From an uncultured bacterium (lineage in GTDB: Bacteria > Bacillota > Clostridia > Lachnospirales > Lachnospiraceae): 32,943 bases of DNA. A model generated the notes under the pieces. It searched no databases. It saw nothing but the letters and a program-made list of their open reading frames with translations, and was not told the origin of the DNA. Where the stretch lies: assembly GCA_947063875.1 (NCBI GenBank), contig CAMSTY010000041.1:1-32943 (forward strand), read 5' to 3'. A program made the translations under genes and the position numbers. Within the stretch, counting starts at the first letter, position 1. Each line of letters begins with the position of its first letter. Below, piece by piece: positions 1 through 7,897 of the stretch.

Positions 1-17
1 AAATTGGAGATTTGGGA

Positions 18-302
18 ATGGAAGAAAACGGATTTTATATGGATGAACAGATAGATGATTTTAAAGCATTAAAATCAAATAATCTAATAAAGTTTGAGTG
101 TGAGGATTGGGATAAAGATGAAGAAATAGATGATTATATAATATCACCAATAACATATATAGAAGTTTTAGATAAAGGAAGAGACTACATAAGACATATG
201 AGTGATTCTAAAATTATCAAAGTATGGGAGGCTATAAAAGGATATTTAAGCAATTTAAATGTGAGCATGGATTCACTAATCAAAATTGAATTTAATCTAT
301 AA
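18..302 (+). CDS. Small acidic hypothetical protein, possibly 5'-truncated
   Basis: This gene encodes about 94 residues, rich in Asp, Glu, Ile and Lys, with no signal peptide or membrane segment. The ATG at 18 has a GGAGA ribosome binding site at 6-10 with seven-base spacing. A TTG at 12 is an in-frame alternative, and the frame stays open to the window edge, so this could instead be the end of a longer gene. The middle (residues about 40-60) has the rhythm of a winged-helix C-terminal half, around the motif VLDKGRDYI, but that is too weak to name a family. Its AT-rich codons match the neighbouring genes. Function unknown. Confidence 0.55.
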   Translation: MEENGFYMDEQIDDFKALKSNNLIKFECEDWDKDEEIDDYIISPITYIEVLDKGRDYIRHMSDSKIIKVWEAIKGYLSNLNVSMDSLIKIEFNL

Positions 303-428
303 AACATAAAATCGGACGGTATTGATCTTTAAAGTTTTAGGGATCAGAATTTAGAATTTAGTATGCTAGAAAAGAAGCAGAAAAATATATAATAGGTGAA
401 AAATTTTTTTATAGAATAGAATTTTATT

Positions 429-555
429 ACACAGATAAGTGTATTGAAATAAAAATAGAATAGTTGGTTTATCAGGGAAATACTTAACAATGGTTAACAT
501 GGTATATGTGTAAGAATGCATATACCATGAACCTACACAAATAAGTGTATTAAAG
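429..555. repeat. Imperfect direct repeats flanking a hairpin
   Basis: Two copies of a roughly 20-base unit with core ATAAGTGTATT lie at 429-448 and 535-554, about 106 bases apart, differing at two positions. A perfect 11-base hairpin lies between them. A looser third relative may start near 621. The layout could be a recombinase or replication-protein binding region, but nothing here proves a role. Confidence 0.45.
498..529. repeat. Perfect 11-base inverted repeat (hairpin)
   Basis: CATGGTATATG at 498-508 pairs exactly with CATATACCATG at 519-529 around a 10-base loop. No T-run follows on either strand, so it is not a typical intrinsic terminator. It could be an operator, a mobile-element hairpin or an RNA structure. 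Confidence 0.6.
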
Positions 556-672
556 AAAGAAGCTCTGATTTTCAGCATATAATTTTACTAATTATTGCAT
601 TGTGGGATATTCTTTATGATACACATTTATGTATTATAAAGTGAATTATAAAAATGAAAGGAGGGCATGAAT

Positions 673-1536
673 ATGCCTAAGCGATTATTAAACAAGAGTG
701 ATTTAAAGCCATTACCAAAAGGATTTAAAAGAGTTTTAAAGAAAAGAACATTCAAGTTACCAGCATTAACCTTAGTAATGATGATGTTAGCACTAGGATT
801 CACATTATCAGATGCTGATGTGTTAGCATATGCGGCTACTACGAATTTTGCAGTTACAACACATACAAGTACAGTTCAGGCCACGGCACCTACTTTTAGT
901 GAATATTGGTATCAAGATAACAATGGTGGATGGCATATTAATGATGAGAATGGTAACACAATCACCAATGCCTGGCTCTGTGATGACGCAGTTGTCTCTA
1001 ACAACAAAGATATATGGTATTTAATAGATTCCAATGGCAACATGGTATCAGCAGGTTTAGTTCAAGATCAAACTGGAAACATCTATTCATTAGAAACAAA
1101 TCATGAGGGCTACTACGGTATGCTAAGATACAAGAGTGGAGTCTATGATGGAATTTATCTGGATCTTACTTCTGACCATTCAGGGGCATTTGGAAATATA
1201 AATAATCAAGATGGTCGGTCAGGGCTTCAAGCAATTTATGGATTAACAACAGTGAATATAGATAACAATAATATTGTTTATACAAGTTCATTTAGAAATA
1301 GCAAAGGCAGTTATTCAAGTGGAAACAATGGATCTGGAAATACTTCATCAGATAAAGATAAATTTGGCAATACTAAATCAACTGGTGAACTTAGGGCATC
1401 TGATGGACGTGTAATACCACAAGACTTTGTAGATGGATGTAGAGATCTTGGGTATAATGATGATTTGATAAGAGAGATGTATGATGCAAATAAATATGAT
1501 GGTGGCGGTAGTGGTGTAAAGATTGATTGGAACTAA
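673..1536 (+). CDS. Secreted protein with cell-wall-binding-like repeats
   Basis: About 287 residues. The ATG at 673 is preferred over the one at 667 because the AGGAGG at 659-664 then sits eight bases upstream. A basic N-terminus (Arg/Lys-rich to about residue 35) is followed by a hydrophobic stretch and a cleavage-like AYAATT, typical of a Gram-positive signal peptide. Residues about 80-130 hold aromatic and Gly-rich units such as GGWHINDENGN and IWYLIDSNGNM, resembling the YYxDxxG repeats of choline- or cell-wall-binding proteins. A Gly/Ser/Asn-rich linker (about 215-240) leads to a charged C-terminal segment. There is no sortase motif. It is first in a three-gene envelope run. Exact family and function are unknown; secretion is confident, wall binding is inferred. 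Confidence 0.75.
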   Translation: MPKRLLNKSDLKPLPKGFKRVLKKRTFKLPALTLVMMMLALGFTLSDADVLAYAATTNFAVTTHTSTVQATAPTFSEYWYQDNNGGWHINDENGNTITNAWLCDDAVVSNNKDIWYLIDSNGNMVSAGLVQDQTGNIYSLETNHEGYYGMLRYKSGVYDGIYLDLTSDHSGAFGNINNQDGRSGLQAIYGLTTVNIDNNNIVYTSSFRNSKGSYSSGNNGSGNTSSDKDKFGNTKSTGELRASDGRVIPQDFVDGCRDLGYNDDLIREMYDANKYDGGGSGVKIDWN

Positions 1537-1575
1537 AAAATAAAAACAGAATTAATAAGAATAAGCTAATAATTT

Positions 1576-1602
1576 TAGGAGTGATCGAAGAGATCACTCT
1601 TA
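1576..1602 (+). terminator. Hairpin between the first two envelope genes
   Basis: GAGTGATC at 1579-1586 pairs with GATCACTC at 1592-1599 around a five-base loop, and pairing extends to 1576/1602. The following TTATATTT is only a weak T-tract, so this may be a partial terminator or processing site that lowers expression of the downstream genes. Confidence 0.55.
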
Positions 1603-1642
1603 TTATATTTAAAGACATTTAAAGAAAGGGGAACATAAAAAC

Positions 1643-2275
1643 ATGGAAAACAAAAAGATACTAATACCAATAATTTTAGGGTCAGCACTTTTACTAGGGA
1701 TTGTATTTACCTTAGTTTATAAGAAAACAAATGAAGATCCATTTAAAGAACCAGTAGTATCGACACTAGCACCAAAAGAAACAGAAACACCAATAGAGAC
1801 AAAAGTACAAGTAGATAACTCGAATAGTTTAGAAGAATTTGATATTAATAAGATAAAACCTAATAAAACAAAAGTAGCATATGTAGATGAAAGCGGAAAC
1901 ATCTTATCAGAAGAAGAGGCACAAGCAATAGAAGAGAGTGAAATAGAAAGTATATCTCAAATGGTTGAGCAAGTTTCTATAGACGCCCAGTCAGTCAAAG
2001 AGGAAGATTATATAGTAGATGAGAGTAAAGAAGCAGAATCATTTTCACAAGATGAATTTTCAGATTTCCAAAGTGGAGTAAGTTTAAAGATGAGTGAATT
2101 AGTAGCACAAGATGCAATAAGGGATTTAAGAATTGTACTTAAATCGGAAGTAAAAAAATATGCACCTGAATATCCAGAATTACATGAGATTACACCAGAA
2201 ATGATTGATAATTACAGTGAAGATGAATTGTATGATTTATACAATAAAATATCAGTTATATCAAGAGGATACTAA
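1643..2275 (+). CDS. Single-pass membrane protein with acidic outer domain
   Basis: This gene encodes 210 residues. Residues 1-5 are short and basic, residues 6-27 are a hydrophobic helix (ILIPIILGSALLLGIVFTLV), and a lysine pair follows. The rest is hydrophilic and strongly acidic, with many Glu and Asp, and is probably exposed outside the membrane. A low-complexity Thr/Pro/Glu stretch lies near 35-55, and a helical charged C-terminus ends in ISRGY. AAAGGGG precedes the ATG. It lies between two genes for secreted proteins with tight spacing and could be their membrane anchor or assembly partner. I recognise no family, and no catalytic motif is evident. Confidence 0.7.
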   Translation: MENKKILIPIILGSALLLGIVFTLVYKKTNEDPFKEPVVSTLAPKETETPIETKVQVDNSNSLEEFDINKIKPNKTKVAYVDESGNILSEEEAQAIEESEIESISQMVEQVSIDAQSVKEEDYIVDESKEAESFSQDEFSDFQSGVSLKMSELVAQDAIRDLRIVLKSEVKKYAPEYPELHEITPEMIDNYSEDELYDLYNKISVISRGY

Positions 2276-2292
2276 AAAGGAGGCTTTAATAC

Positions 2293-5200
2293 ATGAATAG
2301 ATTTATAAAAAGAATAGCTACAGCATTAATGACAATACCATTAATTTTACAATCACCATTATTAGCTATAGCGGAAACTAAGGGTGATGATATAGAATCT
2401 AATGGTACTGGAAGTGGATGGCATACTGGACCAAGTACAGTTGAGCGTGTGGCTACAGCTTTTTCATGGCATGAAAATTCAGGCTTCAGATGCTACATAG
2501 TAAACAATGATGGTATACCAATTTCTAATTTAGTAGATTTTGTAAATTACTATCCATGGGATTTAAACAAAATGAAGGCTGCTACAAATTGGGAAATGCA
2601 GAATGTACCAGGAGCCAGAGAGGGAGTAGACCAATGGTTTCATGTAACAGGTATATTTCCAAATAAAGGTGGAGATATTTATAAAGAAATTATTTATTTG
2701 AGTGGGGCGAAGACAGATCCAATAAGAGCAGAAACAATACCAGGTGCAGCTAGGTTATATAAGGATGGGCATACTCCTGAAAGTGGTGGTGTAAAATCAA
2801 TTACAAGAACTAATTTTAAGAAAGATGCTACAAGTGGATCAAATATAGGCCTAGTAGATGGTAAAATGTATACTATACCAGAGTTACAATTGGCTTTGAA
2901 CAATAAAATAACAAATGGTACTGGATATTCAAGCCCATTTTCAGGAAATTTTGAAAGTAGACAAGAAGTAACTTACAAACACCCTGAAACAGGTCAAGAA
3001 TGTGTAATGTTAGATTATATTCCAAGTGCAATAGCATCTATTAGGGGTTCAATGGTGCAAACTGGTGAATATATGAAGAACCTCATGATGAGACCAGTAA
3101 GTATTGAAAATTGGGATAAGGACAAAAATTTAATTATAAATCTTTTTGTTGAATTACAATTACCAAAGAGAAATGGATTAGGAGTAGTTAATGGTGGGAT
3201 AGAACCCATTTTTGAACTCTTAGATCCAGAAGTAAAGAAATACTATGATGATTGTGTTATTAAATATAATGGTTTAAGTGAAGAAGAAAAGAAAACAACA
3301 GCTACTCCTATGATAGAGACTTTAAAACATTACCAAGCCAAATTAGCATTTGAGCCAATAGGTTGGTCAACTCCAATAATTAATTTTGGTACTTATGGAC
3401 ATGAATTTAAGACATTGCAACCTGATCCTAAATATAATTATTCACTTAGAGTAAATAAAGATGGTACGCCTCACATTCCTGAATTAGCTTCTACTTATTA
3501 TTGGTCAGAAGATAAAATCATTTATGGTACACCTACAAATGAAGCACAATATATGGCCAGAAGAATAAATCAAGTGGTAAGGGCGACAGAAGAAGGCAAG
3601 GATATGCCTAATATAGATACAGATTATAATGCTTGGATTCAAAAACTTTTGGAATACGAGGTAATAGCAGGGTATGGTAATATGTTACCAGAGAGGACAT
3701 ACAGGTTAGAAAAAGAGCAATATGGATTAGCACCTCATGAAGACAGACCAATGTGGTTGGTTGAAAAGGTTAGTAAATGGAATACATTAGGATATGGCGT
3801 TATGTATTTTGGGATGAGTTTAGATGATTTAATTACACATACATGGGATTCATCTACATATCCAAAAAATAATTACAAACCAGGCCCATCACCTGAAAAT
3901 TCGAATCCAGATGGTACACCCAAGTTACCAGAGTATCCAAGTGAGGGAACTGATTATGAAGAAAAAGGAACGGATCATAAATTCAACATAGTGAAATTCT
4001 ATGCTGAAAAGAATCCAGATGGTTCCTATATATACAAAGAAAATCATACAAGAGAACAAGCAATACATACAATTCAAATAGATGATGAGCCAGGGTATAC
4101 AGTAGATAATTATTACACATCATCAACATTCACACCTCCAACAAACCCAACAGATGATTATGATGTTTGGAAAACAAATAAAGCACCAAAGAACACTTAT
4201 GAAGGAACAAAAGCAGAAAGAGTTAAAATAAAAGCTACAGACCCAGATACAACTCTTTATATAAGGTTGGTATCAACTCCTATTCTTACAATCGTTAAAT
4301 ATTTTCCAGACGGTTCAAATAAGATAGAGGAGATACCATGGGTTCCCACTTATGATACAGTAGAGCCAGGTTATGAGTACGAAAAAGATAAACAAGACCC
4401 AAATAAGCCAGACCCAATACCAGATAATTTTGATAGTACAACTGGAAAGCCAGGTTCTAATTCAATAATTCCAGTAGACCCAACATCAAGGATAGTTTAT
4501 ATCAAATATAAACCAATAGAAGCAGATAGTAAAATCACACTTCATCAAAATGAATTAGCACATACATTTACACTTGAAGACATTCAATCTTTAGTAACCT
4601 TAACACATAGCTTTGGTAGTTTATATAAATCTGGAAGTGGACAGCATGGGAGTGGTTCAGATGTTTGGCACTGTGATTGGGAAACGATAATGGATGATAA
4701 GAACTATAGTTATGCAATATCAAATAAAGAAAACTATGGAGCAACAACCTTTGTAGGTTCTCAAGGAGCCTTCCAACCACAAGAAATAGGAACTAATAAT
4801 GATAGTGGTACAATAGGCATTGATGGAGGACAATCAGAAGGTCTAACACCTAATCTTAAATTCTCAATTTATAGAGATAAAGCAAAAGATAACGTTACCT
4901 TATATCCAAATAAAAACAATGCTGTAAAGAGTGAATTAGCAGACATATTTATAACAGCAGAAGGATACACACCACAGACTACAAGAGTTTTAGATAAAGG
5001 ACAAACAGAGTGGTATAGTACATTTAAGATTAACTACACCTATGATGTTGAAGACAATAGAGTCACATCAAAGAGCGACCATACTTGTCACGGTTCTGGT
5101 GTGACACAAGATGGTTCACCACATCCAGCACTTGATACAATTAATGACCCATTCAGTCAGGCAAACAATGTTTTAACAAAAGCATTTTTAGGTCAACCAG

Positions 5201-6597
5201 GTAAGGGTGAAAAGGTATCAAGTGCAACAGCTGAAGCATTTACATTAAGTATAAATGGAAGGACATTTAATTTCAACAGAAATCTCAAATACAAGTTTAC
5301 AAGTCAAGAGAATCTATTAAAAGGATTTAATAATGATAAAAACGGTAATATTAGATTTTTCAAGTTCTATCCTTATACAGAAATGGAGTATCAAACAGTA
5401 GCAGATACAACAAATAAGTTAGCTTACATAGTAAGCACAAACTTAAGTGAAGTGAAGGATAACACATCAGTAGAAGTAGGAGTCTATCAATCAGGTGTAG
5501 GAGATACAATTTTATTATCATCAGAACAATGGAGTACACATGCTAGAACCATTCAAGGTTTAAGAGATAATGGCATAAAACAACAACTACTTAATAAGTC
5601 CTTGATACCAGGTGGTGCAGTTATAAAGTTAAGCACTGCAAATTCTGATAACAATGCACCAGAAGTCTATGTAGGATTCAGAAGTTATGAGATGTCAGTA
5701 CCAGATGATTTAAAAATAACCTTAAGTGAAGATACTGGAGTAAAAACAACCTCACAAGCTAAGGCAGATGCCAATGCATTCTTTGAGGATATGAAAAATA
5801 ATTTAAGTAATTATCACTTAGAGAAATGGATCATGGAAGGAATATCAACTAATGAGAGTGATATAAAGAGTAGAGCAAAGAAAGTGAGTGGAATCAACAC
5901 TGGTGGTTCCGCAGGTTCACAAGTTGTAACAAGTTTTGGTGGAAACCAGTTATCAACAGACCCTAAATATTATTTAAAGAGTAATGCAAGTGATGCAACA
6001 TCATCTAAATTTGATGTATGGAATGATGCATTTGAACAACACGTATATAGAATCTATAGTGATGTTTATGGTAAAGTAACAGTAACAAAAGATGGTTCAG
6101 AGATTGTAAGTTCTAACATTAAAGCAGATAAAAATTTAAGTGGTTTATTAGCTAATGCAGATGTTAAGAGAATAGATGATCGGGTAAAATTTGTAACAAA
6201 CTTTATTCAAAGTCTAGACTTTGAAGGTGGTAAAGACAGAGAAGCCATACCTTGGTATTATGAAGCTCATGATGGTTTAGAGGTAGTAGAAAGTATGGGA
6301 TTCATGCAAGTTGGATTTAATCCTAGTGATAAAGCAGTTAGAAGTGAGGTTGTAGATCCAAAATTAACTGGTAAATTAGAGAATAGGGATGATACACTTA
6401 ACTTTAATGATGCAACATTAAATGAAAAAACGAGGACAGTTCAGTATAAGATGTCATCATCACCTACAACTAATCCAAATGAGCCAGGGTATGTAGGAGA
6501 ATTTAATGGAGAGCCTATAGTAATCCCACAGATAAGTGAAATATTAAAAACAAGACTTCATTATATGGGAAACAATACAGTAATGGACTTGAACTAA
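2293..6597 (+). CDS. Very large secreted protein of unknown function
   Basis: This gene encodes 1,434 residues, starting at an ATG behind AAGGAGG (2277-2283, nine-base spacing). The N-terminus, with two basic residues, a hydrophobic core and AIAETKG, is a clear signal peptide of about 28 residues. The mature part is rich in Asn, Asp, Thr, Ser, Tyr and Pro, typical of an extracellular multidomain protein. A segment near residue 665 (LTIVKYFPDGS) resembles the beta-grasp-like modules found in Gram-positive surface proteins, and a Pro/Asp-rich linker follows (about 705-735). There is no LPxTG motif and no C-terminal membrane helix, so attachment, if any, must be non-covalent or through the neighbours. 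The gene ends just before a strong terminator. Adhesion or mating-surface function is speculation. Confidence 0.8.
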   Translation: MNRFIKRIATALMTIPLILQSPLLAIAETKGDDIESNGTGSGWHTGPSTVERVATAFSWHENSGFRCYIVNNDGIPISNLVDFVNYYPWDLNKMKAATNWEMQNVPGAREGVDQWFHVTGIFPNKGGDIYKEIIYLSGAKTDPIRAETIPGAARLYKDGHTPESGGVKSITRTNFKKDATSGSNIGLVDGKMYTIPELQLALNNKITNGTGYSSPFSGNFESRQEVTYKHPETGQECVMLDYIPSAIASIRGSMVQTGEYMKNLMMRPVSIENWDKDKNLIINLFVELQLPKRNGLGVVNGGIEPIFELLDPEVKKYYDDCVIKYNGLSEEEKKTTATPMIETLKHYQAKLAFEPIGWSTPIINFGTYGHEFKTLQPDPKYNYSLRVNKDGTPHIPELASTYYWSEDKIIYGTPTNEAQYMARRINQVVRATEEGKDMPNIDTDYNAWIQKLLEYEVIAGYGNMLPERTYRLEKEQYGLAPHEDRPMWLVEKVSKWNTLGYGVMYFGMSLDDLITHTWDSSTYPKNNYKPGPSPENSNPDGTPKLPEYPSEGTDYEEKGTDHKFNIVKFYAEKNPDGSYIYKENHTREQAIHTIQIDDEPGYTVDNYYTSSTFTPPTNPTDDYDVWKTNKAPKNTYEGTKAERVKIKATDPDTTLYIRLVSTPILTIVKYFPDGSNKIEEIPWVPTYDTVEPGYEYEKDKQDPNKPDPIPDNFDSTTGKPGSNSIIPVDPTSRIVYIKYKPIEADSKITLHQNELAHTFTLEDIQSLVTLTHSFGSLYKSGSGQHGSGSDVWHCDWETIMDDKNYSYAISNKENYGATTFVGSQGAFQPQEIGTNNDSGTIGIDGGQSEGLTPNLKFSIYRDKAKDNVTLYPNKNNAVKSELADIFITAEGYTPQTTRVLDKGQTEWYSTFKINYTYDVEDNRVTSKSDHTCHGSGVTQDGSPHPALDTINDPFSQANNVLTKAFLGQPGKGEKVSSATAEAFTLSINGRTFNFNRNLKYKFTSQENLLKGFNNDKNGNIRFFKFYPYTEMEYQTVADTTNKLAYIVSTNLSEVKDNTSVEVGVYQSGVGDTILLSSEQWSTHARTIQGLRDNGIKQQLLNKSLIPGGAVIKLSTANSDNNAPEVYVGFRSYEMSVPDDLKITLSEDTGVKTTSQAKADANAFFEDMKNNLSNYHLEKWIMEGISTNESDIKSRAKKVSGINTGGSAGSQVVTSFGGNQLSTDPKYYLKSNASDATSSKFDVWNDAFEQHVYRIYSDVYGKVTVTKDGSEIVSSNIKADKNLSGLLANADVKRIDDRVKFVTNFIQSLDFEGGKDREAIPWYYEAHDGLEVVESMGFMQVGFNPSDKAVRSEVVDPKLTGKLENRDDTLNFNDATLNEKTRTVQYKMSSSPTTNPNEPGYVGEFNGEPIVIPQISEILKTRLHYMGNNTVMDLN

Positions 6598-6610
6598 AGA
6601 TTTAAGATTT

Positions 6611-6643
6611 AAGGAGCAGGCCAACAAGGCCTGCTCCTTTTTT
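6611..6643 (+). terminator. Strong intrinsic terminator
   Basis: A perfect 12-base stem, AAGGAGCAGGCC (6611-6622) with its complement at 6628-6639, closes a five-base AACAA loop and runs into six Ts. It ends the envelope gene run 14 bases after the stop codon. Confidence 0.93.
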
Positions 6644-6662
6644 GATCTAAAAAATGATCTGT

Positions 6663-6692
6663 TTTGTATTAATAGGTAAGAAATAATACAAA
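6663..6692. repeat. Inverted repeat near the element edge
   Basis: TTTGTATTA at 6663-6671 pairs exactly with TAATACAAA at 6684-6692, separated by 12 bases. A further partial copy (TTGTATA) follows at about 6699. It sits between the last element gene and the composition boundary, where recombinase-binding sites are often found. A role in attachment is an inference. Confidence 0.4.
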
Positions 6693-6727
6693 CACTGATT
6701 GTATAGATATACATAGGAATTGGCTAA

Positions 6728-6850
6728 TTAAGCATTAACAACCGCCATCTTAAAAAGGGAGTAAAAGAAAAACAGGCACATAAACGACAGGATAACCAGC
6801 ATAACATGGGCAAAAATACTCCGGAAATAATTCGATCCTTTTGACTTCAT
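6728..6850 (-). pseudogene. Truncated MalG-type sugar ABC permease
   Basis: Read leftward from an ATG at 6850 with an AGAGAGGA site seven bases upstream, the frame encodes only about 40 residues: a short basic leader and one membrane helix (HVMLVILSFMCLFFFY). This matches the start of carbohydrate ABC permeases of the MalG type, which normally run about 280 residues with six helices and an EAA loop. After FYSLF the family pattern is lost and the frame stops at 6728, where the sequence changes to AT-rich DNA. About 85 percent of the gene is missing. It follows the MalF-type gene by four bases, as expected for the second permease of a CUT1 transporter. An in-frame ATG at 6916 is also possible but lies inside the upstream gene. 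The missing part may survive on the far side of the element. Confidence 0.75.
6735..6757. other. Probable element/chromosome junction
   Basis: Within these bases the minus-strand permease reading stops resembling its family (after FYSLF, at 6752) and AT-rich sequence takes over. The exact cut cannot be fixed, because no second junction or empty site is available for comparison. Confidence 0.5.
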
Positions 6851-6854
6851 AAGT

Positions 6855-7805
6855 TTATCCTCTCTTTCCTTTTCTTGCTTTTTTTGCTGCTGCTTTTGAG
6901 CCGTCGGAATCTTCATTGTTTGTCATCCGGTAGACAAAGAAGCAAAGGATACCGCTGACAATAAAGAGGTAAACCGATAAAGCGCCAGCCATACCATAAT
7001 TTTTGCTCTTTAAATGGCTGTTTAAAAACATAATCAAAGTCATGGATGTACGGTCAGGGGTTCCCTGGCCATTGGTTAAAATCTGGGGAACGTCAAACAT
7101 CTGCAATCCGCCGATGATGGAGGTAATCAGTGTGTAGGCGAGGATCGGGCGAATCAGCGGAAGGGTGATGGAGAAAAATCTCTGCATGCTGTTGCAGCCA
7201 TCCAATTCCGAAGCCTCAAAAATATCTGGGCTGATTCCCATAATCGCGGCCATAAGCATAATCGTAGTATTTCCAAACCACATCAGGAAGTTCATCAATC
7301 CAACCAACGAACGTGTGCCAACGACAGAGCCTAAAAAATCAATGGGCTGTTGAGTCAGGCCCATGGCCAGCAAAATCGAGTTTATCGGCCCATTCGTAGA
7401 AAACATGGTGAAGAATAACATGGCAAAAGCAGAAGCCATAATCAGGTTTGGAAGGTATATTACGACTTTAAAAAACTGTGTTCCATGGATTTTCAGGCGG
7501 GCGTCTACAAACCATTCCGCGAGCATTAAGGCGATAACAATCTGCGGAATAAATCCGATAATCCATAGGATCAAGGTATTCGAGGCATATTTAATCATAT
7601 CCGATTTTAACAAGCTGCCATAGTTTGCCATCCCGATGAAATTAGGGCCAATTTCCTTGATTCCCGAGCGGTAATATTCAAAAAAACTGTACCGGATTGT
7701 GTCTATTAAAGGAACGAAGGAAAAAATAAAAAAGCATAAAAAGAATGGTAAAATAAAGATATATCCCCACTTTGAATAATCAATTTTCTTACGTTTAGTT
7801 TTCAT
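6855..7805 (-). CDS. MalF-type carbohydrate ABC transporter permease
   Basis: This 316-residue inner-membrane protein would form half of the translocation channel of a CUT1 sugar importer. Six hydrophobic segments are visible, the first at about residues 14-35. The EAA coupling loop that docks on the ATPase reads EASELDGCNSMQRFF (about residues 205-219), followed by the usual LPLIRP. The C-terminus is unusually basic (KKARKGKRG). The start ATG has an AGGATGG site. The gene follows the binding-protein gene and is followed by the truncated second permease. No ATPase gene is present, which is normal for CUT1 systems that share an MsmK-type ATPase. Family assignment is secure; the sugar is not known. 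Confidence 0.9.
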   Translation of the reverse strand: MKTKRKKIDYSKWGYIFILPFFLCFFIFSFVPLIDTIRYSFFEYYRSGIKEIGPNFIGMANYGSLLKSDMIKYASNTLILWIIGFIPQIVIALMLAEWFVDARLKIHGTQFFKVVIYLPNLIMASAFAMLFFTMFSTNGPINSILLAMGLTQQPIDFLGSVVGTRSLVGLMNFLMWFGNTTIMLMAAIMGISPDIFEASELDGCNSMQRFFSITLPLIRPILAYTLITSIIGGLQMFDVPQILTNGQGTPDRTSMTLIMFLNSHLKSKNYGMAGALSVYLFIVSGILCFFVYRMTNNEDSDGSKAAAKKARKGKRG

Positions 7806-7865
7806 TGAAATGCCATCCTTTCTTTTTTATGTCCCGCTATTTGACAATGGTTTTGGATTGTCTGT

Positions 7866-7892
7866 ATGCTGCGGGAAAACGCCCCGCAGCAT
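7866..7892 (-). terminator. Intercistronic hairpin after the binding-protein gene
   Basis: ATGCTGCGGG (7866-7875) pairs perfectly with CCCGCAGCAT (7883-7892) around seven bases. There is no T-run, so it more likely stabilises the binding-protein mRNA or partly attenuates the permease genes than terminates. Such hairpins are typical downstream of solute-binding-protein genes, which need higher expression than the permeases. Confidence 0.6.
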
Positions 7893-7897
7893 GGGAA

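Larger units (their letters stand above)
303..672. other. Gene-free AT-rich stretch with repeats and a hairpin
   Basis: No convincing gene is present; the longest reading frame here, on the minus strand at 366-578, has no ribosome binding site and low-complexity Phe/Leu/Tyr-rich content. The stretch contains a perfect 11-base inverted repeat and two near-identical 20-base direct repeats, listed separately. A weak promoter-like pair, TTCTTT at 610 and TATTAT at 632 with a 16-base spacer, could drive the downstream secreted-protein gene. Confidence 0.5.
1..6750. mobile_element. AT-rich end of a putative integrated element
   Basis: The block is visibly much more AT-rich than everything to its right, and its codons favour A/T endings. 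It holds no recognisable housekeeping genes, only a small hypothetical and three envelope proteins transcribed rightward. Its right edge coincides with the point where a MalG-type permease gene on the minus strand loses its coding sequence (about 6735-6752). That pairing of a composition change with a broken core gene suggests an integrated element, such as an integrative conjugative element, whose other end lies left of the window. No integrase, relaxase or type IV secretion gene is visible here, so the element type is inferred. A genomic rearrangement or assembly join is the alternative. Confidence 0.6.

Noticed and set aside
366..578. Minus-strand 70-residue frame
   Set aside because: No ribosome binding site, low-complexity aromatic and Leu content, and it overlaps the hairpin and repeats.
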